A stretch of DNA of 60,000 nt from Liolophura sinensis (taxonomy: Eukaryota; Mollusca; Polyplacophora; Chitonida; Chitonidae). The stretch lies in contig NC_088300.1 in assembly GCF_032854445.1 (NCBI RefSeq), positions 2,792,001 through 2,852,000 on the forward strand, read 5' to 3'. Shown here in pieces: positions 13,401-25,400 of this stretch (position 1 is the first letter of the stretch; every line of letters begins with the position of its first letter). Made by a program: the position numbers and the translations under genes. The notes below the pieces were generated by a model. That model was given only the letters and a program-made list of their open reading frames with translations, ran no database searches and was not told the DNA's origin.

Positions 13401-16400
13401 GATGTGTTTATGCTTGTGTTTGTGCAGGGCTGAGTCTGGATCAGGTGGACACATTGTGGACCTGTTTGGCCACAGACCCAGAATGTTCTGATGTGTTTAT
13501 GCCTGTGTTTGTGCAGGGCTGAGTCTGGATCAGATGGACACATTGTGGACCTGTTTGGCCACAGACCCAGAATGTTCTGATGTGATTGTGCTTGTGTTTG
13601 TGCAGGGCTGAGTCTGGATCAGGTGGACACGCTGTGGACCTGTTTAGCCACAGACCCAGAATGTTCTGATGTGATTGTGCTTGTGTTTGTACAGGGCTGA
13701 GTCTGGATCAGGTGGACACGCTGTGGACCTGTTTAGCCACAGACCCAGAATGTTCTGATGTGATTGTGCTTGTGTTTGTACAGGGCTGAGTCTGGATCAG
13801 GTGGACACATTGTGGACCTGTTTAGCCACAGACCCAGAATGTTCTGATGTGATTGTGCTTGTGTTTGTACAGGGCTAAGTCTGGATCAGGTGGACACATT
13901 GTGGACCTGTTTAGCCACAGACCCAGAATGTTCTGATGTGATTGTGCTTGTGTTTGTACAGGGCTGAGTCTGGATCACGTGGACACGCTGTGGACCTGTT
14001 TAGCCACAGACCCAGAATGTTCTGATGTGATTGTGCTTGTGTTTGTACAGGGCTGAGTCTGGATCAGGTGGACACGCTGTGGACCTGTTTAGCCACAGAC
14101 CCAGAGTGTTCTGATGAGTGCCTAAGCTGGTTTCTAAACCAGGCCAAGAGCAAAGATCATCATGCCATGGGACCCGAGACTTTCAAACATATCTTCCTTG
14201 AAAAGGTGAGAACCATTGAGTCACATATAACTGAGTGATAACTAAATAAATATTGGTAAGTGTAGGCTTGCTGTGAAGTAGTGTAGATGCATGTTTTGGT
14301 AATATTCAGAAGACATATATTTGAACACCTTGATGTATAATATAGGACTGTAGTTCCAAACTATTTACCTTATTATTATACCAAAGATAAAAACACTTCC
14401 CTAGAGCAGAAAAACACTGCTCATATCAGGGACAAATTGTCGTTGTTCCTGGAGTGAGACATTTTCTGTTCCTTGTTGTGGTTTTTTTCATAGTATCAGT
14501 GCTAATGTTTGCTTCAAAACTTTATACAATGTTGAAGAACTCTGAAATGCATCTGAACATTCAGTAATCTTTCAAAACTTTGGATGGATATGGATTATTA
14601 TCTTATTATAAATCTTTCATTCAGATGCCCAAGCTGTGCCCAGAGTCAATGAGTATGATTGGTCTAAACTTGTTCCAACAGTTGTGTCACCGTGCACGAT
14701 TGGCCAATGCTTCATTAGAAAAGCCGCTATCAGAAGACCAGGTGAGCTAGGAATTGGATACTTATTCATTACATTGCAAAGGTTTTAAAGGGGAGCAAGC
14801 ATTTTATTGTTGATGGTGTCATGAAGTTAAATGCTTAAATGTGGTTCAAGATTAAGATTTGAAAAATTGGAAAAGCTGAACAAGTACTAATCGATCCAAA
14901 CATGTGGATATGTGTAACTACACTTTTGCTGCTGTCACATTGTTTTTAATGTACTAGATATTTCATGGAACTAAACGTAAACTGTTGAGGCAGGTACAGA
15001 TAAATACTCACACTTGACAGTACTGGCTGTCGTGTTTGTGGAGGATGTTTCTGTTTTTGATGTACATGAAGCATTTTGAAAAGAAAAAACTTACCCAAAG
15101 CAGAAAAAGTGATTTGTCTTTTTATTGATTTGTTTGGTGTTTTCTGCCATTATAATGGGAAGAAATGGGGCGGAGCTCCAGGGAAACCCACCACCATCGG
15201 CACGTTGCTGGTAGACCTTCGCATGTATGACAAGAGGGGAAACCAGCATGTGCTGGACTTGAACTTGCTGCAACGACATGCGTGAGAGCCTCGGTAGTCA
15301 TTATGCTGCACTAGCATGCTAACACAGTCAGCTATGAAGGCCGTCAGAAGCTGTAAAGTAGATGACATGCCATGTTGCGTGAAGATAGTCACCCTCTGAT
15401 TCCAAATTCTCACTGAATTTATGTCTTAAAATATGAATGTAGGCTTATATATATTAAAACTGAGAATACTCCAAATTCTGACTTGTACATATGTGTCCAT
15501 GTGATTGTTAAAGCTCTGTGGTCATACTTGTCTTGTCAGATCTGTGGCATGGACCAGTTGTGGGGAGTGGCATTACGAGCTCACAACAACGATGTCAGCA
15601 TGACAGCCATACAGTTCCTGAATGCCTACTACATCAACTGTAAGTGTCAGCTGTTCTCACACATCTGCTGATGGTTTTATTTCAGCCATTGTGTTTTTGT
15701 ATGTTATTATATGTGGTGTAACTTCAGCCATTGTGATTTGTATGTCATTATATGTGGTGTAACTTCAGCCATTGTGTTTTGTATGTCATTATATGTGGTG
15801 TTAGTAAGTGGGAAGGTCTTCCAGCAACCTGCGGATGGTCGTGGGTTTCCCCCCGGGCTGTGCCCGGTTTCCACCCACCATAATGCTGGCCGCCGTCGTA
15901 TAAGTGAAATATTCTTGAGTACGGTGTAAAACACCAATCAGATAAATAAATAAATATGTGGTGTAACTTCAGCCATTGTGTTTTGTATCTCATTATATGT
16001 GGTGTAACTTCAGCCATTGTGTTTTTGTATGTTATTATATGTGGTGTAACTTCAGCCATTGTGTTTTGTATCTCATTATATGTGGTGTAACTTCAGCCAT
16101 TGTGTTTTGTATCTCATTATATGTGGTGTAACTTCAGCCATTGTGTTTTGTATCTCATTATATGTGGTGTAACTTCAGCCATTGTGTTTTGTATCTCATT
16201 ATATGTGGTGTAACTTCAGCCATTGTGTTTTGTATCTCATTATATGTGGTGTAACTTCAGCCATTGTGTTTTGTATCTCATTATATGTGGTGCAATTAGA
16301 AGATTTAAAGATAGAAGATTTATAATAGATCAATTCAGCAGTAATTTTTTGGTTCCAGCCTTATCCTTTTGGTTATAAACTTGTAGATTCATACTTTTTC

Positions 16401-19400
16401 ATGTTGTAGCAATGTATTGTGTATTTATCAAGGCTAAGTTCTTAAAGCAGTGCATGTAGAATGAGAACTGACACATGGGCATGTTTCGTGTTTGGTAGGT
16501 TCGTACGAGTCCTGTTTGTATCTTGATGGAAGAGGCTCTCTAGAGAAGGAGGAGGAATTTGTTCAGCGCTGTATGAACAGTTTGGGGACAGCGCTACAAA
16601 ATGTACAAAAGGTAAGGTGTTTGTTAGGATCATAGCATGCCCTATACTGACAAGCAGACTTTTTAGTCCTGGTTTTATTACCGTATTTCAGCAACCTTTT
16701 CTCAAGGAGGCGAGACCAGTTCAGCTTGCTGCATGATGTCACAACTCCACAACATTGCCCCGACCTATATGAACATAAAAGCCCATGTCACGAGAAGGGG
16801 GACTAACTTGTTTTCATACCACTGATCACTTTGCAGTAGACCGCACGACTGGTGGTGTGGGTGTAGACAATACTTGTAGGGCTATAGACTTGCGGCGTTG
16901 GTCCTGATAAATCTAACCAGTGTCATGCAAAAGGGTATGGCTAAACTTAAAAACTGCACAGCTATCCAGTTAGATACACATGAAATTTCTCCAACTTCCC
17001 ATCGTAATGTGCCGTAAATTAATCATTAGTTCAGTATGATAACAGATATCGCATAAGGTTGAGTGCCTCAATCAGGGATTCCAAATCAGTGAAATCGAGG
17101 TCAAACCTTCTATGCTAACACCTGTCTAACAGTGGTAAACACCTAACCGCGGTAAACACCTGTCTAACAGCAGTAAATACCTATCTAACAGTGGTAAACA
17201 CCTGTCTAACAAGGGTAAACTCGCTGTCCTCCCCATGAAGAGCATATTTGTTAACATGCATTGCGGCTTATACCTATCTCTGACAAGCGTAATTAAAACG
17301 GTCCAGTATAGGTATATCAAATGTAGGGGTGGTATTTTATGCAGTTCTCACCCAGCATTACGGTGGGAAGATTTCTTAAAATGACGATCATAACCTCAGT
17401 GTGTACGGGTTGAACATTGTATTCGCTTGTGTGAAATTGGTTACCCATTCACAACTTCATATTGCAACAATTTTAAACATTGTGTTGGTGAACGGCTATT
17501 GCCATTCCTCAACAAATTTTCTGAGAACTCAGTCACATGTGCCAAATTGTCTTACAGATAACTGACAGCTTACATTTAACATTGTCCAATAAGATGGACA
17601 TATTTTCATTGACCTGCCCCTTGGAAAACAGATTGATTGTGAAATCTCCCATGTAGACTGTATGACGGGAGTTCAAAGTGTTTATGTGCATGTGTCGTCA
17701 TGTATGTGGTGACAATTACCACTGTGAATTTGGCCTTGATGCTAAACCATGTCAGTAAAACCATCATAAAGTCATTTACCGATTGGTGTATTCTAATGAT
17801 GTTCACCTCACTTAATCTACTTACCACGGGCAAAACAACAGGAGATGGCATCGGGTCTCTTGCTGTGATTGACGTTTCCTACAAACTGTGCTGGAACTGA
17901 GCAAATTTGTGATTTGCATATCAATACTATTTGGCTGTTCAAATTTGAATACACTCCGTCAGATGTAAATTGACATCGCCTCCAAATTTTCACGCAAAGA
18001 ATGCTAGCCTATTGTCAGGTCATCAGAGCCAACATTGGTAAGGTGTGAAGACGTGTACATGAACGTTCTACTCTCATGCAAATAAACTGGGTGAAAATGA
18101 AGCATGAAAAAAAAATCGCATATTCAGTTATCAGTATTTTGGAAACGGACAAACATTGTTAAATGTACTTCGACTGGTTAATACACTCAGTAAGGTATTA
18201 TCAGCTCAGCGTAACGTGTAATGTGACATCTAGTCTGAGTTAATACACTCAGTCAGGTATTATCAGCTCAGCATAATGTGTAAGGTGACAACTAGTCTGA
18301 GTTAATACACTCAGTCAGGTATTATCAGCTCAGCGTAATGTGTAATGTGACATCTAGTCTGAGTTAATACACTCAGTCAGGTATTATCAGCTCAGCGTAA
18401 TGTGTAATGTGACATCTAGTCTGAGTTAATACACTCAGTCAGGTATTATCAGCTCAGCATAATGTGTAAGGTGACAACTGGTCTGAGTTAATACACTCAG
18501 TCGGGTATTATCAGCTCAGCGTAACGTGTAATATGACATCTAGTCTGAGTTAATACACTCAATCGAGTATTATCAGCTCAGCGTAACGTGTAATGTGACA
18601 ACTTGTCTGAGTTAATACACTCAGTCAGGTATTATCAGCTCAGCATAATGTGTAATGTGACATTTAGTCTGAGTTAATACACTCAGTCGGGTATTATCAG
18701 CTCAGCGTAACGTGTAATATGACATCTAGTCTGAGTTAATACACTCAATCGAGTATTATCAGCTCAGCGTAACGTGTAATGTGACAACTTGTCTGAGTTA
18801 ATACACTGAGTCAGGTATTATCAGCTCAGCATAACGTGTAATGTGACAACTAGTCTGAGTTAATACACTGAGTCAGGTATTATCAGCTCAGCGTAATGTG
18901 TAATGTGACAACTTGTCTGAGTTAATACACTCAATCAGGTATTATCAGCTCAGCATAACGTGTAATATGACAACTAATCTGAGTTAATACACTCAATCAG
19001 GTATTATCAGCTCAGCGCAACGTGTAATGTGACAACTAGTCTGAGTTAATACACTCAGTCGGGTATTATCAGCTCAGCGTAACGTGTAATATGACAACTA
19101 GTCTGAGTTAATACACTCAATCAGGTATTATCAGCTCAGCGTAATGTGTAAGGTGACAACTAGTCTGAGTTAATACGCTCAGTCAGGTATTAGCAGCTCA
19201 GCATAACGTATAATGTGACAACTTGTCTGAGTTAATACACTCAATCAGGTATTATCAGCTCAGCGTAATGTGTAATGTGACAACTTGTCTGAGTTAATAC
19301 ACTCAATCAGGTATTATCAGCTCAGCATAACATGTAATGTGACAACTAGTCTGAGTTAATACGCTTAGTCAGGTATTATCAGCTCAGCGTAATGTGTAAT

Positions 19401-22400
19401 GTGACAACTTGTCTGAGTTAATACACTGAGTCAGGTATTATCAGCTCAGCGTAACGTGTAATATGACAACTAGTCTGAGTTAATACGCTCAGTCAGGTAT
19501 TATCAGCTCAGCGTAACGTATAATGTGACAACTTGTCTGAGTTAATACACTCAACCGAGTATTATCAGCTCAGCGTAATGTGTAATGTGACAACTAGTCT
19601 GAGTTAATACGCTCAGTCAGGTATTATCAGCTCAGCATAACGTGTAATGTGACAACTAGTCTGAGTTAATACACTCAACCCAGATTCAACCCAGACTTTT
19701 TCGTAAGTTTTACTGCTTGCGAAAAGGTCGCAGAAGTATGGCATGCCAAGAAGCAGCTGTTGAAGTATGTATGTGGTAAACTAGATATAGGTGATTCAGG
19801 CATATATCACAATTTTGCTGAATAACAGCACTTTTTCTTTCTATGGCTTTCTACTTGTGGGGTCAAATTAAGAAGAGTGTAGTTTTTAGAACAGCAAAGA
19901 TGCTAACCAAAAAAGTGCTTAAAAGTATGCATTCTTCTCAGCTCAAATATTTATATTATATGTTTATTTTAGAACTGTGATTCTAATCTGCTTGTGATAC
20001 AACGTGGTCTAGTACTGCTAAAGAACCACCTGGAGGCGTTCAGGAAACGCTACGCCTTCCACCTGCGCACCTGGCAGATTGATGGTCAGGGGATCATCAG
20101 CCACCAGAGAAACCTGCAGGACCGACAGTCCACGCCCATCCGTGTCCTCCTCCAGCCTGCTGGCATCGCAGAAAAGGTGAGAGGAAACTGGAAAGTCTTA
20201 ATATTCATGATTTTTCTGTTTTTCAGTTCTCTCAAGCACATAAATATGTCCAAAAACAACAGTTGCTGGAACAGTTTACATTCCCCACAAATTAGATGGC
20301 TTTTCAGTTTTATTTTTATACCTCTGACGACATAGATAAAATATTCATTCTGCCCATAAAACAAAAATGTTAATTTGTGTGTCGCCTTTGAAGTGGATTA
20401 AGGGTCTTTCTTATCATCACTTGACTACGACAATACGCTCATTCCAGCTGGCTGCCTCTGGGGCGTTTGTCAGTTTGTCATGCATTATGCAAGGTCAGTG
20501 CTCAGCATTAACACTGATCCAACGGAATTTTGGTTGAGTCAGTAGAGTTGAACAGTCTGTAATTCAAGGTTAGTTACCATGCAGTGGCCATCCTACAATT
20601 AAAAATTAATTAATTGTAATTACCCTAATTACTTAATCTTTCTGCATATGAAAGAGAAAAACCTCAGTGTAATTTATGCACATTTTCCATTTGATTATGG
20701 AGACGAATCAGTATTGGTTGGATTGGCCAGTTTCAGGGCTTCACAAAAAGTATAATTTTATCAGTCAACACAGAAAAATGCCTTCAGAATATGCTTGAAT
20801 AAACACCTTGCAAACATGTGAAAAAGGTTGAAGAATTACAGGCGTTTTGGCCCTTTCAAAGCTTTGCGCTGTACTTGTATGCAGTTTACAGAAAATCTAG
20901 TTCATCTCAAAGGATACTTACAGTCTGATTGATGAATGGATTGCTGTGTATAACTTTACGATTATCACTCAGCTGGAGTTGAAACATGATTGGCTTGTGG
21001 TTGATTTTCACTCCATTCCATTCCATTTGCTTTGCCAGAGTACATTGGAAATGTATGCGTCAGATCTGATCACTGAGCTCAGAGCAGAAGTCGCGCGCTG
21101 GTGGGAAGCCTTACAGATACAACAACAACAGCAGCGCCAGGCTGCAAGTCACTCCGGCTCAATGCTCTCCCCAATTCTGGGCGCCATGCTGGGGGATGGA
21201 CCAATCAGAATGATCACACAAGGCCAGGAGTTGACTGTTGACATGGATGAGAAGACTCTTGGAGAAATGCAGTTTAAAGATATGCAGGTTAGATAAAATA
21301 CTGTTATGTACACCAATTTCAGATTTTGCTCCTGTGTAGGGAGAATTCTTTTTTCATCCTGTACAGGAATAAATTTTTTTATTGTTTCTGTGGTTCTTTT
21401 TGTACCTAATTGAAAGATAAGCCTTTCTTGTCTAACTTAACCATTGAATTATGGTTCATGTAACGATTATGCAACCACATGCGAGGAAACTTTTCGCAAT
21501 CTAATTTCCATTGAGTTTGACTGAACTGCGTGTTTTATGTTTCAGTTAGTACTGGTGTCTGTTGGTGCTAGCAGGCCTCCAAGGAAAATGGACGGGACCA
21601 TTCCCTCTTCCTTCTTACCTCCCCCTGATCGTGATAAACTTCCCATGATGCTCCTACTTCAGGAGCCTCACTTTGAGCAACTGTTGACGCTGATGGAAGA
21701 CCTGAGCAATCTTCAATTTTCAGAGAAAATCATGGTATACCTTCTCACTCACTTGGTAAAAGTTTAGATCTTAAAGTGTGTAAAATTTACAATTTGGCTA
21801 ATGAAATAATGTAGACATATGGTTAAGGACGGTCTGTGAGAACTGTTTGGCACTGTAACAGCATATAGTCACAGGGGTATGGCTTTCAGGACTGACATGC
21901 AGGACGTGAAGCAACCCACATCCTGGAGTTTGTCGTAATTATGTTTTTGCCTCTAGTTTCCTGGGTTTAAAATGGCCACGTGGTAACTGATATATTGAGA
22001 GCACATTGACTGGTAAAACAAGGACAGCTCTTAGTTTGCTTGGAAGAGTGAAACAAGAGATCTATCTCCACCTTTACATATGAAGTGGGAAGTACCCACC
22101 AGTGTCAGCATACACGAAGTCCAGTCTGTGTTAAAATAATGTTATTTTGTTACAGGAGAGTCAGGACTTGTACAGTGTGCAGACCAAGGCACGAGTGTTG
22201 TCCCGTAAGGTCGGGGAGCTGCTTATGTTACTGCCCACCAGTGTCAGCATACACGAAGTCCAGTCTGCGTTAAGATAACGTTATTTTGTTACAGGAGAGT
22301 CAGGACTTGTACAGTGTGCAGACCAAGGCACGAGTGTTGTCCCGTAAGGTCTGGGAGCTGCTTATGTTACTGCCCACCAGCGTCAGCATACACGAAGTCC

Positions 22401-25400
22401 AGTCTGCGTTAAGATAACGTTATTTTGTTACAGGAGAGTCAGGACTTGTACAGTGTGCAGACCAAGGCACGAGTGTTGTCCCGTAAGGTCTGGGAGCTGC
22501 TTATGTTACTGCCCACCAGTGTCAGCATACACGAAGTCCAGTCTGTGTTAGATAATGTTATTTTGTTACAGGAGAGTCAGGACTTGTACAGTGTACAGAC
22601 CAAGGCACGAGTGTTGTCCCGTAAGGTCTGGGAGCTGCTTATGTTACTGCCCACCAGTGTCAGCATACATGAAGGCCTCAAGAGCATCCTCAACCAGGAG
22701 GTAACTACCTTAACGTAGCTCACAATGATTCTTTTTGCTATACCTGTATTCTTATCTTTATCCATACCTTTCACAGGTGTAAACAAAGCCAAAAATATTG
22801 ATTGCCACCTGTAGCTCTTCAAGCCTTAGAATTTCAAAATTTTGTTTTGTTAAGACCCAACTGTACTATGGTTGTGTAAAGAGTTCCTGAGTAAAAGTAA
22901 GAGGTGTCAACTTCTCCCCAAAATTTGTAAAACGTCACATGACTTACAAATCAGATACATCACATAATACTACCATGGAACTGTAGAAGTGCCAGGGCTT
23001 AACAGTTTAAGAGTAAAATTTACAAGAAGTACTTCAGCATACAATAAGACCTATTTAACTGTCTGCAACCTGACATATTGTTTCCCTCCCTTTCCAGCCC
23101 CCAGCATCTGGTGACAACGCCACACCAGTGAACTGGTCCCGCCTTCTGGACCCTCACAGTCCACACAGACTGATGTACTCACTACAGATTGTGGAGGCCT
23201 TGTCCAGAAGTCCTAAACATAGGAGGCGCTCTCTCGTAAGATCCTTCACATCCACATCCCATTATCTCGGGCTGAAACACTCGTAAATTAACTGTTGTTT
23301 GTTCAGGTATCTAACAACCAGGACAGGTAATGTGAAGATATTACATCCTTGGCAGACCATAAAATGTGAAAGGGTTTATCTTTGTTATGGAAAAGGCAAT
23401 ATGATCTGAACATAGTAATTTTAGCTGCGTTTGTAAATCTGTATCTTATAAACTTTGTGAATATCAGTTATTTGTGGATACATGTGTGCCATGTGTAATT
23501 CTACAGTTACGGTCAGGTGCTGGAGACGCACTGATCAGTACAGACTCGGAGATGTCTGTGGATACAGGAGATGCCCCCGAGGAGCTCTGGAGTAAACAGG
23601 TGATGGTCTGCCTTGCTATTGTGACTCAGAGACGATCAGGGGTAGTTTCTCTGAGACATAACATTTCTCTCAGATCTTAGACTAATTACCTAATTAAGAT
23701 GAAATCAGAAAATTTCACTGTGAAGCCTGTAGGACCTGTCTGGTGGTTAGCAATTGTATTGTATCCTTTGACACAATATTTGACAAATGTTCTGTGACAA
23801 TGATCTTGTAATATTCCAGTCGGGACAGCTTAGCAGGTCAGTATTTAGTTTGGTCAGATCTTAAATATAATTTTTTATTTCTAAAATTTCAGCAGCGTAC
23901 TAGATGACTGGTGATGCATAATGTAGTGGAACTGTACTGCAAGTATGTTTGTTGTCAGTAGTGACTGTTTTTTAAATCATTACCTGTCACAACTTTGCCA
24001 TTTCAGTTTATTGCCAAAGGAGGTCTTAGTCACATGTTTCACATTTTTGTATCTGGAAGTCTTCAGTCAAAGGAGGGAGAATTCTGGAATCAGGTTAGTT
24101 TCTATGTTTTCATGTTTAAGTTTTTTGAAGCTCTGTAAAGAAAATGGTATTAAGTAGTACAAGAACCATTCAAGCCCTGTAGAGTTTAAGCGCGAAAGCT
24201 TCCCATTGACTGTGTATAAAACTTGGCCATTGAGTGACGACATCACTGTTTCCACAGTTCTGAAATTTATCTCAGTATCACAGAACTCAATTTCGACTTT
24301 GCAAAAGAAATTTTTGGGAGATAGATATTTTTCTTGAAGTGTCAGATTTCAAGGAGAGTCTGAAATAGGAGCATGGCATCCACGAAATCCCTCATAAGTT
24401 GATGTTAGAACCATAATTAGGCAATAAACACAGAGAAGCTATTGTGGATTTAGGTTAGAACATTAGTTTTAATGTTTACACAAGTTCTGTACACAAGTAT
24501 TTTTGTAAGATGAATGAATTCTAACAGAAATTTTTATCTGAATTAGAAGACAATGTGTTAATTGTGATTTACAGCATGACCTTTTAGTTGGTTTATCATT
24601 TGTGGATCTACTGGTGTATAAGCTGACAATAGTGAATTTTCAGATGCAGCTAAATTTTTGTAAAGTCAAAGCCACCAAATTTTAATGACTTGTTTTGGAG
24701 TGTGTACCCATCTTTAAAGCACTGGCTTGATGTGTGTTTCCAGTGGAACCAGGAGTGTTTGGCGTACTTGCTGCGTCTGATCAGTCAGTTTGCCGTGGAG
24801 CAATCAGATGTGGAGGCAGGACACGATGATGTGTTTGAGACCTGTGAAAGTCCAAGAAAAAAGATGAAGAGTAAGAAAAGCTCACTGGAGAAGATTGTCA
24901 TTCCTCGTCTGACACAGGTGAGGGGTTGAGAGGTGTTCTACTTTTTCAGCCGTCTTAACATTAGTTGTAAAGCCAGTTCTGTGTTTCACAACTTCATAAG
25001 TTAAGTGACCTTCAAATCCTGGTGAAATGTGGTTTCATACGTAAAGGGCTGAGCATCCTCAGAAGTTATTACTTCTGGCAGAAGAAAAACATCACTGTTG
25101 TACAGATGATAATTATATTAAACTAGTCATTGCTAGTGAATTGTATTTTCATGTATTTGAAGGTACTGAAGACTAACTAGGCTTTTTATTGGAGGTTTTG
25201 TAGATGTTTCTGCGATTCTAATGATGTCAGCTTTCTCCATTTCAGACTATCCTGTCCATGATGAATGTTGACAAGGTTCTAAAAATCCTCATGCAGATTT
25301 TATATGATGCTGCAGTGCCTAGGTGAGAAGCTGATCAGGGCATAGTTAACCTGAATGGTGTCACATGAGCCAGGAATGTTCAGTAATGGATTATCAGTTA

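Noticed and set aside
11124-13961. Tandemly duplicated exons for exon 11
   Set aside because: The units lack the 3' part of exon 11 and a proper donor, and each has a stop when read on; they are decoy acceptors, not exons.
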